NCBI RefSeq assembly: GCF_000801105.2
Contig: NC_079516.1
Coordinates: 44,744,908 to 44,808,907, forward strand
DNA length: 64,000 nt
Origin: Raphanus sativus
Lineage: Eukaryota; Streptophyta; Magnoliopsida; Brassicales; Brassicaceae
Reading direction: 5' to 3'
The position numbers and the translations under genes were made by a program. Positions 1-10,584 of this stretch are shown piece after piece (within the stretch, counting starts at the first letter, position 1; every line of letters begins with the position of its first letter). Below the pieces are notes generated by a model. It saw only the letters and a list, made by a program, of their open reading frames with translations, was not told the DNA's origin and made no database searches.

Positions 1-795
1 AGCTTCCTGAGTAGGAACAGAGGAACCATCCACAGAAGTAGTATTCTGAAAAGCCACATTGTCAAGCCTAGTAGATGGCTTAATCATCTTCTGTCGTTCA
101 TCTTGAGCGACCATATTGAAAACATCTTCAATGTCTGGTATTGGCTTGAGCATTAGGATATGACGCCGTGTACTCTCATAAGCCTCATTGAGACCCATAA
201 GGAACTTGGTAACACGGCTCTTCTGTTGCATTTTCTCCCATAGTAGAGCAGCATTACATTCACAACGGCCACAAGTACAAACCGGGATCTCCACATAATT
301 CTTGTGCTCCTCCCATAGTGTAACCAGTTCCGTATAGTAGGTACTGATATCCATCGAGCCCTGTTGAATAGTACTCAGTCTCTGCTCTATCTCATAGACA
401 CGAGGAGCATCATCCTGCTTAAAACGAGCCAACAAATTCTTCCAAATAGACTCAGCAGTAGACATGAACAATAAGCTTTGACCGATCTTTTTAGAAACAG
501 AGTTCATTAACCAAGTCGCCACCATATCGTTACAACGAGACCATGAACCAGAATCACGATGATCAGGAGGAGGTTTAGGAATAGTACCATCAATGAATCC
601 CAATTTGTTTCGAACATTCAAAGCCATACGGATCGAACGACGCCATGAGTGGAACTCCGATCCCGAAGTCAAACGATCAGTGACCAAGACTAATCCAGCG
701 TGATCCGTGGAGTGGAGATAGTACGGATTCTCATATTGATCATTCATCGAGCGAGAGGAATCAGAAACTGGTTGTTGCTGAGTCGCGAAGCTCAT
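1..795 (-). CDS. Copia gag polyprotein N-terminus (partial, open at window edge)
   Basis: The reading frame starts at the ATG complementary to 793-795 and stays open for 265 codons to base 1. The product resembles the plant copia gag-polypeptide family. After a Gln-rich start it reads YENPYYLHSTDHAGLVLVTD, then GSEFHSWRRSIRMAL, NKLGFIDGTIPKP and an aromatic and Leu-rich gag core. A CRCE-like cysteine stretch (CTCGRCECNAALLWE) occurs about two thirds along. Gag coats the element RNA in cytoplasmic virus-like particles. The protease, integrase and reverse transcriptase parts would lie to the left of the window. No stop or frameshift is seen in the visible part, so this copy may be fairly young. 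Confidence 0.85.
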   Translation of the reverse strand, partial: MSFATQQQPVSDSSRSMNDQYENPYYLHSTDHAGLVLVTDRLTSGSEFHSWRRSIRMALNVRNKLGFIDGTIPKPPPDHRDSGSWSRCNDMVATWLMNSVSKKIGQSLLFMSTAESIWKNLLARFKQDDAPRVYEIEQRLSTIQQGSMDISTYYTELVTLWEEHKNYVEIPVCTCGRCECNAALLWEKMQQKSRVTKFLMGLNEAYESTRRHILMLKPIPDIEDVFNMVAQDERQKMIKPSTRLDNVAFQNTTSVDGSSVPTQEA

Positions 796-1107
796 TGAAT
801 CCAAAAGATGACGAAAGAGAGTCAATCAAGATGAATCAATAACAGCTCCAAAAGAAAGAAAACCAGCAAGAAGCAGCTCCGAGAAGTATCGAGATCAAGA
901 TGAATCAACACCGATGAGAGATCCAAGCTCAGAACAACTCAACGATCAAGACGAGCAAAAGAAAAGCGATTCTCGAGAAAAGTTCAAGCAAATCAAAAAG
1001 AAGACGAGCGCAGAAATCGAAAGTGAGATCACGAATCGATAAGCTCATCGTTAAAGAGATTTGATTTGAAGAAACGAAGGAGAATCAATGGCGGAAGCTT
1101 TGTGTGT

Positions 1108-1119
1108 GCTCTGATACCA
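1108..1119 (-). other. Primer binding site of the left copia element
   Basis: On the minus strand the bases read TGGTATCAGAGC, the classic complement of the 3' end of plant initiator methionine tRNA used by Ty1/copia elements. It directly follows the LTR end, which fixes the LTR boundary at base 1120. Confidence 0.88.
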
Positions 1120-1299
1120 TATTAAGAAAGTTGTTATGATTGAAAATTACTTTCTCAAATTGGAAAAGATGATACAGAGTTGCTTATATACATACGATGC
1201 AATTGGTTTAGTGATAGGAAGCTAAACCAATGCTAAACCAAATGATTAAAATACAGACACTTAACCACCGGTTCAATCTAAGTTAACCATACTCTAATA
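1120..1299 (-). repeat. 5' LTR of the left copia element, about 180 bp
   Basis: The left limit is set by the adjacent primer binding site and the right limit by the resumption of P450 homology with the second gene copy. The ends are TATTA on the left and TAATA on the right, a perfect 5 bp terminal inverted repeat, so the LTR has TA...TA termini instead of the usual TG...CA. A TATATA stretch near 1187-1192 may be the promoter TATA box. The partner LTR is out of view, so the exact ends are inferred. Confidence 0.72.
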
Positions 1300-2776
1300 A
1301 AGATCCTGTTCACCGTTGCCTCCGTGACCTCTCTCGGAACCTAGGTCCAGTGTTTTCGCTCAGGCTCGGCTCTTGTCGAGCCGTGATCGTCACGTCAGCT
1401 TCCGCAGCGGAGGAGTTCTTATCTCACGAGAACGATGTCATCTTCGCCAACAGACCTAACAGTACTCTGGGTAAATACGTTGCTTACAACAACACGGCGA
1501 TCATCGTAGCTCCCTACGGAGACCACTGGCGCAACCTCCGCCGTATCTGCTCCCTGGAGATCTTCTCCGCAGCTCGTCTCAAAGAATCTTTCGAGATCCG
1601 GAGAGACGAAGTGAGGTCTCTGGTTCGGACGATCCACAAGGCGGCATCAGGAGGAGGAGGAAACGACTTTGTCCGAATGGAGCTACGGCCGTTGCTTTCC
1701 GGGTTTACGTTGAACGTCATCATGAGAATGATGGCTGGTAAAAGATACTACGGCGGCGAGGATAACGCGGAAGCTAAGGAGGTGAGGGAGCTGATCAGCG
1801 AAACGTTTGAGCTCGCAGGGTTTACTTACGTCGGTGACTTTCTTCCGATCTTGAAGCTGTTTGATTTCGATGGATATGTTAAGAGAGTGAAGAAACTTGG
1901 CTCGAGACTAGATAAGTTTATGCAGGAACTGGTCGACGAACACAGAAGAAACAGGGGACAAACAGAGTTCAAGAACACGATGATCACTCATTTGCTCACT
2001 CTTCAAGAAACGCAACCTGAGTACTACACTGACGAGATCATCAAAGGACTCGTAATGGTTCGTTAATTCTTTTACTTGTTTCTTTATTTTCAAGTCGCTA
2101 TTAGGAAAAATAAATAAATCAAGATTATTGAATCGTTTTCAATATATATATGCAGGTGATGATAGATGCCGGGACGGACACAACCGCAGTGACATTGGAA
2201 TGGGCGATGGCTAACCTTCTAAACCATCCAGATGTTCTAGCGAAAGCCAAGACGGAGTTAAACAACGTCGTCTCAAGTGAAGGGCGTTTGATGGAGGAAT
2301 CTGATACGAGCACTTGTACATACCTCAATAATGTGATTTCGGAGACTCTCCGATTGTATCCTGCTGGGCCAATGCTGGTCCCTCACGCGTCGTCGGTTGA
2401 CTGTAAAGTTGCTGGGTATGATATCCCACGTGGCACATGGCTATTCGTTAACGCGTGGGCAATTCAGAGAGATCCAAAGGTGTGGGATGAGCCTGAGGCC
2501 TTTAAACCAGAAAGGTTCGATAATGAGGAGTGGAAGACCACCAAACGTGGTAACTTTTTACCATTTGGAATAGGTAGAAGGGCGTGTCCTGGAATGGGGC
2601 TGGCACAAATTTTATTGAGCTCAGCTTTAGGATCATTGATCCAATGTTTTGACTGGGAGAGGGATGAAGACATTGCAGTTGACATGTCGGAAGGAACGGG
2701 TCTTACTATGCCTAAAGTTGTGCCTTTAGTTGCCAAATGCAAGTCTTCTCCTATCCTAGACAATGTTGTCGTTTAA
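1299..2776 (+). pseudogene. CYP81-family cytochrome P450, 5' end removed by a retrotransposon
   Basis: Two exons, 1299-2057 and 2156-2776, are separated by a 98 bp GT-AG intron in phase 0. The product is a class II plant P450 of the CYP81 family, haem-thiolate monooxygenases of the ER membrane. Position next to a MYB44-type gene suggests an orthologue of Arabidopsis CYP81G1. Visible motifs are the I-helix DAGTDTTA, the K-helix ETLRLYP, FKPERFD and the haem loop [10 protein letters not shown] with its cysteine. The N-terminal membrane anchor and proline hinge are missing: the coding sequence begins abruptly at KDPVHR where the copia LTR ends. An in-frame stop lies in the LTR (1284-1286) and the first in-frame ATG is far downstream near 1677. 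Everything after the break is open, so the loss looks recent. It probably makes no working enzyme. Confidence 0.87.
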
Positions 2777-3743
2777 ACTTATGTATTTTATTTCCGGTCA
2801 TTAACTAATAAGAACATAATGGTTTCCTCTTTCTCATTTTCTCTAGACCTTTCTCTGTCCTCATTCTTTCCCTCAGCATCTCCTGCACTTATTTACATCC
2901 TCTGAAATCAGATCCAACAGTTAAAAGAATGAAAAATCTTCATCAATATCCACTTCTCCCTAGGAGTAAAAAATAACATAGCCCAGTCTAACCAGACCAA
3001 AACACCGTGTAGGAATCACAAGAGATAAGATAAAATTAACTATACATTGTTCAAATTAGCTTTCATCTCCAGGTGGAACCATATTCCCATCGATGTTGCA
3101 TTTATTAAAAATATTCAGTTTCAAAATTACATGATTTTTAGCTTACGTAAATTTTATATAAATTTCTATATCTTATTTTTGTGATGGGCATAAATTATTT
3201 ACTTTAATTTCACATCTTTTATCTGGAGCATGATTGTGATTGGTTTCTAAGATCCTTCCTATCCTAGGCTTCATTTCGCAAATTTGTTATTACCGATAGT
3301 CCAAGAGACCTAACCCCAGCCTAAAGTGGCATTATGAATATTACATTATATTTTGTTCAAATATTTCATTCCATGTATATAAATTATAGAATACCTTTTT
3401 GGACAAAAATTTATAAAATACCTAAGATACTTTGTTTGTTTGAGAACCTCATTGGGGTTGTTCTAGTAAACACAAGATTGTTCTACGGGGGGCTAACATT
3501 AACCAATAACTAACATATTATGCCAAGCCCTTTGAAAATGTCATCACTACGGACACAACCACATTGAGACCCCGTGTTTTCTCCTTCTTTCTTGGTTCAC
3601 CGACCCCCGTGCTAAAATATATATATTTTTTCAAACGTGGTATACAGCCTGCCTAACGTGGGCTGCGCACGCTCTATATCGTTGACTTTAGACTCCCGTG
3701 TATATGTGCACATGAAGCAACGAGATCAGAAAGAGTAGACGAG
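2777..3743. other. Intergenic spacer between the two P450 copies
   Basis: AT-rich sequence with no convincing gene. It would hold the 3' end signals of the first P450 and the promoter of the second; a run of alternating T and A at about 3616-3630 is a possible TATA element. I see no clear transposon ends. Confidence 0.5.
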
Positions 3744-5935
3744 ATGTTTAGTTTGATTTCATTTGCTCTAGTCGTCGTATTTTCCGTTCAAAGCTGAATG
3801 TTCCACCAAGTCCGCTAGGTTTCCCAGTGATCGGACACCTCCATTTGCTCAAAGATCCTGTTCATCGTTGCCTCCATGACCTCTCTCGGAACCTCGGTCC
3901 AGTGTTTTCGCTCAGGCTTGGCTCTCGTCGAGCCGTGGTCGTCACGTCAGCTTCCGCAGCAGAGGAGTTCTTATCTCACGAGAATGATGTCGTCTTCGCG
4001 AACAGGCCTATCAGTACTTTGGGTAAATACGTTGCTTACAACAACTCGATAGTCAGCGTATCTCCCTACGGAGACCACTGGCGAAACCTCCACCGTATCT
4101 GCACCGTGGAGATCTTCTCCGCCGCTCGTCTTAAAGAATCTTCCGAGATCCGGAGAGACGAAGTGAGGTCTCTTCTTCGGACGATCCACGCGGCTACATC
4201 AAAAGGGGGAGGAAACGACTCTGTCCGAGTGGAGCTACGGCCGTTGCTTTCTGGGTTTACGTTGAACGTCCTTATGAGAATGGTCGCCGGAAAAAGATAC
4301 TACGGCAGTGAGGATAACGCGGAAGCTAAGGAAGTGAGAGAGCTGATCAGCGAAACGTTCGAGCTCGCAGGGTTTACTTATGCCGGTGACTTTCTTCCGA
4401 TTTTGAAGCTGTTTGATTTCAATGGATACGTAAAGAGAGTGAAGAAACTTGGCTCGAAATTAGATCAGTTTATGCAGGAACTGGTCGACGAACACAGAAG
4501 AAACAGGGGAAAAGCAGAGTTCAAGAACACGATGATCACTCATTTGCTAACTCTTCAAGAATCGCAACCTGAGTACTACACTGACGAGATCATCAAAGGA
4601 CTCATACTGGTTAGTGATTTTTTTTTTTTTAAATCTAAAACTAGTTATGGTTTACTTCGGTTGAAAAAAATTCTAGAACCAAATTAACTAAACTGAACCA
4701 AACTGAAATACCACTTGTTTTGTCTATAATATTTATATTAAGTTCGAAAATAATAATCTAGATTAATGTTTGGTTTTACGTTTGATTCTACGTTTAAACA
4801 CAAAACATTAATGATTTAGGGTATAAATAAAAGTCTTGAACTCTTAAATGTAAAGAAAAGCTACCTAAAATTCTAAAAACCTTCCTAAAAAAATGTCAAA
4901 GCCAAAGTAAGTAACTTTGCTCATAAAGTGACTTGTTTTTTTTTAAAGCCACAAATTTAGGCTTTTAGCAATTTCTGAAGCCATTTCAGTTTTTTAGCTT
5001 TAACAGCTAACCTGAAACTAAAAGCCTTGACAGTAAAAATCATAAACAATCTGACCCCTAAAATAAGTTTCATTTAAAAAATAAAAATTTCTACTATCAT
5101 GTTCTTAATATTTTTATTTGAAACTTATTAAAGTTTATCAATTTAAATATGTACTATTATTTGAAACTTTATCAAATAAGTATTTTGAGAAGTAAATTTA
5201 ATTATTTGTCTTGTTTTCCATAATTTGTCACATTCTTCAAGAATTTAGGCTGAATCTTTAGTTTTAATAAATAATTTTAATTAGACTGATTAGATTTTTG
5301 ATATCTTTAATGAATAATTATATTATTCATTATTTACCTGATTACAAATTAATATTATAAAAATATCTCAGAAAAGAAATAGAAAATATGTTTGAAAAAG
5401 GAAAAAAATATTTCCATGTATTTATTTTGTGTTTATTTGCATCTTTTTCTTATTTGTTAGATTTTTAAATAGTAGTATATATACACATATGATGATTAGA
5501 TTTATCGTGATACTAATATATTTAAAATATTTTATAAAAGATATGAAAAAATTATTTATATTTTTTGTAAAAGTAATATATGTCATGGGATATTTCTTGA
5601 AAATTACAAAATTTACTAACAAGGATTATAAGCAATAGTTGATTAATATAATATGTAAAGTTATATTTGGTTTCACATTTTTGTGCTTTTGATCGATTTT
5701 GAGATTTTGTAGGTTTTGATAACTGCAAGAAATTGGTTTAATATCATCACTTTATGTTAATAATTCTATATTTATTTATTTAATTAGATAACTGTCTATA
5801 AATTAATATAATAAAATCTGATTAAAGATAACAACATATTTTAAAATAAAAATATTGATGTTGTTATCCAAAATAATATTTTAAATCAATAGAAAGTTAA
5901 AAAATCAGGAAAATAAAAGATTCATAAAATAGTTT

Positions 5936-6192
5936 TCCCTCCGTTTCTAAAAGATTTCATATTCTAGAGTTTTCACACTTATTAAGAAAACACGCAAAAT
6001 TTTACCAATAAATTCACTATTTTCTGTGTTTAGCATTACATATTATTTTTAATCAATCAAAATTCAGTAAACACGTTTAATGTTTTTGAAGTTTGCAATT
6101 TATTATTATTACATATATTGAAAATGTAAAATATAAATTTTTTAGAAACAATTTTTTTTTCTAAAACATAGATCTTTTAGAAACGGAGGGAG
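5936..6192. mobile_element. Stowaway-like MITE, about 257 bp
   Basis: The ends are inverted repeats: the left reads TCCCTCCGTTTCTAAAAGAT and the right is its complement ending in GGAGGGAG, followed by TA. This is the CTCCCTCCGTTTC type of short Tc1/mariner-derived element common in plants. The interior is AT-rich and non-coding. The left TA duplication is not clear. It is related to the copy at 11560-11810. Confidence 0.72.
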
Positions 6193-6242
6193 TATAATTT
6201 TGTAATAGTATATTTATTAATAAATATCTATAAATGAATTAT

Positions 6243-6270
6243 GCCCGTAAGTGCGGGCAAAATACTTAGT
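6243..6270 (+). repeat. Possible 3' end of a small non-autonomous Helitron
   Basis: A hairpin GCCCG-TAAGTG-CGGGC is followed 7 bp later by CTTAGT and then a T. The layout copies a Helitron 3' terminus, although the last bases differ from the usual CTRRT. I could not find a matching 5' TC end, so this is only a suggestion. Confidence 0.35.
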
Positions 6271-7255
6271 TGAATTTTATTCACATACTTTATTTATTAT
6301 TATCACCAACGTGATGATTTCATGATCACATGTTGATGTTTCAAATATTATTTCTTTTAAAAAAAAAATTAAGAAAATCCGATTAAACCGAACCGAAACA
6401 CAAACCAAACTGAATACAACCCAAATTGAAATCGATTCAAACCAAACTAATTATGGTTACTTCAGCTGAAAAACTAAATCAAGTAAACCCGAGCCGAATC
6501 GATAAAATAACTGAAACGCCTATCCCTACTTAAACGAACCGAACGGAACCCAAACGGGACACGAAATGCCCACACATTGTTTCAACTCGTTATTAGAAAA
6601 ATAAATCAAGATCGAATTGTTTCATTATATGTAGGTGATGGTAGTTGCCGGGACGGACACAACTGCAATGACATTGGAATGGGCAATGGCTAACCTTCTA
6701 AATCATCCAGATGTTCTAGCCAAAGCTAAGACTGAGTTAAACAATATCATCTCAGGTAAAGGGCGTTTGATGGAGGAATCTGATACGAGCACTTGTACAT
6801 ATCTCAATAATGTGATTTCAGAGACTCTTCGACTGTATCCTGTTGGGCCAATGCTGGTCCCACACATGTCGTCCGTTGACTGCAAAGTTGCTGGGTATGA
6901 TATTCCACGAGGTACATGGCTATTCATCAACGCGTGGGCAATTCAGCGAGATCCAAATGTATGGGATGAGGCTGAGGTTTTTAAGCCGGAAAGGTTCGAC
7001 AATGAGGAGTGGAAGATTCATCATGGTAAGTATCTACCATTCGGAATAGGTAGAAGAGCGTGTCCTGGAATGGGACTTGCCCAAATTGTATTGAGCTCAG
7101 CTTTAGGGTCGTTGATCCAATGTTTTGACTGGAAGAGGGATGAAGAAGATATGGCAGTTGACATGTCGGAAGGAACAGGTCTTACCATGCCTAAAGCTGT
7201 GCCTTTAGTTGCCAAATGCAAGTCTTCACCAATTCTAGACAACGTTGTATTCTAG

Positions 7256-7563
7256 TTTCTCTTTAATGTATTTTATTGTGAGCCTAGACAACGTTCGATG
7301 GTCATTTACATTGCTAATAAGAAAACTCTTTTTTAAAAAAAAATTGTTTGAATAGTTGAGAACTTAAATACTTATTTTGTTTGAATAGTTCAGAAACTTA
7401 AATATTTAATCATGAATCGAGATTGCTCACTCGAATTCCTCTATACATTTCTTAAAACTGAGGATTATTATGCCTAGTCCCAAATGTTGAAAGAAAAAAA
7501 CAATCTTTTTATTTTTCTTCCTACATAACGATTTCATGTAACAGTTCCTAAGCTCTCAATTGT
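7256..7563. other. Convergent 3' spacer between P450 and MYB genes
   Basis: A 308 bp AT-rich spacer between the P450 stop and the MYB stop on the opposite strand. It must contain both 3' untranslated regions. A short A/T direct repeat around TTTGAATAGTT occurs twice (about 7347 and 7380). Nothing else is seen. Confidence 0.5.
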
Positions 7564-8481
7564 CTACTCGATTCGCCCAACTCCAACTCGACTCATCGAG
7601 ATCAGTCCACTATCCCTGAATCCTCCAACGAATCCACCACCACCACCATTGTTGTTGTTTCTCTGCATCTCCTTCATGTAACTCCTAACCTCCGCCTTAA
7701 TCATCTCCTGCACCACCGCCATAAACTCGCTGCCGCCGTTGCCACCAAACGATCTCCCCATTTCCTCAATCGCACCTCTGAATCCACCAGAGAACCGCAT
7801 AAACGACATCGTGTTAATGTCTCGACGCATCGGCTTGTTGTTGTTATTAGTTGACTCGTGACTACGGTTTGACTCCTCGCTGACGTCAGCACCAGGAAGC
7901 GACAAGCTCAGCGAAGTCGCTGGGTCATCAAAAGAAGACGACGACGTCGTCTCGATCTGAAGCGGCAACATAACACTACCAGCAGCACGTGGAACAGGTT
8001 TAAAAACCTCGGCAGAGGGAAAAACGGGAAGCGTGCTCGAATCGCTGACGTCAGATCCAGTTGGGCTTCCTGGGCCCATATAAAGCCCATTAGCAACAGG
8101 AGGAGCACCATCGCTCACCGATCTCTTCGCCGGCCGATGATCCTCCTCCGCGCCACCGCATTTCCTCTTAAGCGTCGAGTTCCAGTGATTCTTCACCGCG
8201 TTGTCCGTACGACCGTTGAGAAGGCGGGCAATCGCGGCCCATTTATTACCGAACTGCGCGTGCGCGCGCGCGATCGTCTCGTCTTCCTCCGCGGAAAACG
8301 GGCGGTGCTCAACCTGCGGCGATAGCTGGTTGCACCACCGTAACCTACACGATTTCCCCGATCTTCCGGGGATGGATTTGCCGATCACCGTCCAGTTTCT
8401 CGGGCCGTGTTCAACAACGAGCTTACGAAGCTGCTCGTCCTCTTCGGGACTCCATGGACCTTTAATACGATCATCCGCCAT
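7564..8481 (-). CDS. MYB44: R2R3-MYB transcription factor, MYB44 type (subgroup 22)
   Basis: A single-exon gene of 305 residues, the length I recall for Arabidopsis MYB44. I chose the ATG at 8481, giving [20 protein letters not shown], because the upstream in-frame ATG adds an unconserved leader. Repeat R2 spans about residues 7-54 and R3 about 59-105, with the regularly spaced tryptophans and the subgroup sequence [20 protein letters not shown]. Downstream are the subgroup 22 block [16 protein letters not shown] and an EAR-like SLSLSLPG repression motif. The protein is nuclear and binds MYB elements; family members act in abscisic acid, jasmonate and stress responses. Its position beside CYP81 genes matches At5g67300 next to At5g67310. 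MYB77 or MYB70 orthology is less likely. Confidence 0.92.
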   Translation of the reverse strand: MADDRIKGPWSPEEDEQLRKLVVEHGPRNWTVIGKSIPGRSGKSCRLRWCNQLSPQVEHRPFSAEEDETIARAHAQFGNKWAAIARLLNGRTDNAVKNHWNSTLKRKCGGAEEDHRPAKRSVSDGAPPVANGLYMGPGSPTGSDVSDSSTLPVFPSAEVFKPVPRAAGSVMLPLQIETTSSSSFDDPATSLSLSLPGADVSEESNRSHESTNNNNKPMRRDINTMSFMRFSGGFRGAIEEMGRSFGGNGGSEFMAVVQEMIKAEVRSYMKEMQRNNNNGGGGGFVGGFRDSGLISMSRVGVGRIE

Positions 8482-10584
8482 TGAATCTTTAAGTATAAAT
8501 GGATGATAAACTCTGTTTTGTGGCGAGAGAGAGATGATAATAAACAAAACAAGTAAGTTCGAGGAGTTGAAGAGAAGACAGACTTGTAAATACAGAAGTT
8601 TTGAGAGTGTGTAACCGGGAACCGGTTAAAACGGTGGAGAAGTTATGGGCGACGCTTCTTCCACGCAAGCGGTTTTTTCAAAAGTTTGGGATACAGCTGT
8701 TAACGGACACGCGTCGCGACATGACTACGTCGATGTGTTTTCTCTTTGTCGTTTTTGTAATGATTTTCTGAAAAGCTTTCAGATCTTTAGGTTTCGTTGC
8801 GTTAAGCGTGGAGATCAATCGAGGTCAATGTGAGGAAGCTGTGTATGCACGCGCATGTTGATTGCGTGGTGAAAGTTGGAAGTTAAAGAGACAAAATCAC
8901 GAAACCCAACTAGCAAAGCTTATTGATAACATTTGCACTATTTTAGGTTAATTTAAAATTTTCGGAGGAAAATGAAAATGTCTTTAAAAAGTATCTGAAA
9001 TAAAGAGAACGGTTAGGTTTAGGTAAGGTCAGTTTTTTTAATGTTAGTCTGAGTCCAGAATAGCATAAGCCAGGCTGTATCAGTATTACCACTCCATAAG
9101 ATTTGTATAAAATGATACAAATCGACTTAAAAAAGGAATTAGACAAAACATAAGCATACCTAATCCATATGTATTGTCTTCTTGACAAACTAGTCTTTAG
9201 TTTAGTTTAACTGAACAAAGCGAACGGTTACAATCTGATTGTCCTAGAACCGTAATTCGAATTTTTTTTATTGATTTAGCTTCGAAACAATATAAAGAAT
9301 CTAAAACCAATTTAGATATTTGTGACAACAAGGTGAACTATGTGATAGATAGAAATTAATCTACAGATTGAGAAACGTGATGTAAATCAGCGGCTATCAG
9401 TGATGTGGGAGGGAAAACGACAAGATAGGTTGCCAAATTGGAACGCTAAATCATCCATTGCCTTTTTTTCCTAAAGTTATAGATTTATTTACTTTTGTGT
9501 TCCAAAAAAAGGGAAAAATTATTTCTTTTCTTTTTTGCGACATGAAGCAAATCCAGGGTGTAAAACTCGTTGATTTATCAAAAACAATCTACTCCATAAA
9601 TCTGTTAACTGTAATCCATAAAGTGGCGGTCAGATAACGCGTGTTTAATAGGTGCTCTTGACCTGTACGGTACGAATAAAACGTCAGATATTCTTTGTCA
9701 ACCTGCACGCTCCTTGATTGCACCTTCTCCCTAACCTTCCTCCAACGGTTTATTATAACAACAGATTTTTTTTTTTATGAAAAATAAAATTGTTTTACTC
9801 TTAATCAGTTTTATGCTTTATATATATCAACAAGAAGTTGACAAAAAAAAATATATCAACAAGAAAAAGTAAATAACAAAATAGACTCGACAAACATTCA
9901 AGATGGGTAATACCCACAGTATTATCGTGTCTTAAATGTCTTGTATTTTTTGTGTGCACAAAATGTCTTGGTTCTAAAACCTGATCTCTGAAATCAGGAT
10001 GGTGATTTGATGAACATTTCAAGAGTGTTTTCACCATGCATACATATTAAATACAAAATATACAAAATACTGCTTGTGGTTACGAGCAAGATTGAAACAG
10101 GATAAGTTTAATGTTCTTCTTTCGGTTGTTGAGATGTTTCTACTAAATTAACACTAAAAGACAACAAGGAACTCGCTGTCTTTGATTTATAATAAGTCCT
10201 TTTCGGTTTAAAGAAAAACCCATCGGTGTACAAAACCCAAATTTAAAGTTCATCTGCTTAATTATGATGTAGCTGAACCTTGTGGATCTTGTATCGGATA
10301 CTTTGAGTTAATTTGTGTAACCAGTGGTAGGAGATTAATTATTGCGGTGGGAACAACAACTCAATAAGGCGTAGCTGTACCTTGCTTGTTAAACTTAACC
10401 AATATGTAGTATTGGTTTATGTTTTTTTCTTTTTTGGCCCAGCCTACCAAAATATAATACTCTTTTTGCTTGTTGTTGCTACGATCAATGGTCGGAGTGT
10501 CGGTTATGGTCTGCTAGTTTCCAGAGTATTTTCATAAACAAAATAAAATATATAAATTGATGGCTGATTGACGATAGTGATGGT
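8482..10584. other. Upstream region of the MYB gene, no gene seen
   Basis: About 2.1 kb containing the MYB promoter and 5' leader at its left end, with CT/GA-rich sequence near 8515-8540. A 62-codon frame at 8645-8833 has no family resemblance and probably lies in the promoter. The rest is AT-rich. A small inverted repeat (AACCAATA/TATTGGTT) is at about 10398-10418. The Arabidopsis neighbour At5g67290 (an FAD-dependent oxidoreductase) is not found here. Confidence 0.5.

Larger units (their letters stand above)
1..1299 (-). mobile_element. Ty1/copia LTR retrotransposon, 5' part only (cut by window edge)
   Basis: Read on the minus strand this is the 5' portion of a copia element in order: 5' LTR (1299-1120), a primer binding site matching the initiator methionine tRNA (1119-1108), an untranslated leader, then a gag reading frame from 795 that runs off base 1. 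The right LTR edge abuts P450 exon sequence at the lysine codon 1299-1301, so the element either inserted into, or was joined by deletion to, the CYP81 gene that follows. The rest of the element, its second LTR and any target duplication lie outside the window. It is a different family from the copia element at 52633-58015: the LTR is much shorter and the gag differs. Confidence 0.88.
4622..6560. repeat. Nested repeat tract filling the intron of the second P450
   Basis: Sequence absent from the intron of the first P450 copy. The outer edges share a repeat in direct orientation (around 4641-4668 and 6447-6476: ACTAGTTATGGTTTACTTC versus ACTAATTATGGTTACTTC) and stretches rich in AACCGAA/CAAACTGAA, as in common Brassicaceae repeats. 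The very AT-rich core between them contains a MITE (5936-6192) and a Helitron-like 3' hairpin (6243-6270). The arrangement suggests one older repeat split by later insertions. No coding capacity is seen. Confidence 0.5.
3744..7255 (+). pseudogene. CYP81-family cytochrome P450, second tandem copy, N-terminus out of frame and intron expanded
   Basis: This is a tandem duplicate of the upstream P450, very similar in both exons. The body is encoded by exon 1 from about 3791 to 4609 and exon 2 6635-7255, with the haem loop [24 protein letters not shown] and VAGTDTTA all intact. An ATG at 3744 begins a plausible hydrophobic anchor (MFSLISFALVVVFS) but that frame stops at 3795-3797. The P450 frame (KLNVPPSPLGFPVIGHLHLL) is shifted by one base, has a stop at 3749-3751, and lacks any ATG in between. 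The anchor is also short for the family. The single intron is 2025 bp against 98 bp in the other copy and is filled with repeats. It is probably a pseudogene, unless an unseen upstream exon or a sequencing error explains the frame break. Confidence 0.75.

Noticed and set aside
5422..5638. Overlapping Ile/Phe-rich frames on both strands in the P450 intron
   Set aside because: Both arise from very AT-rich repeat DNA; the composition is not protein-like.
8645..8833. 62-codon frame upstream of the MYB gene
   Set aside because: No family resemblance, no upstream promoter features of its own, and it lies in the MYB promoter.
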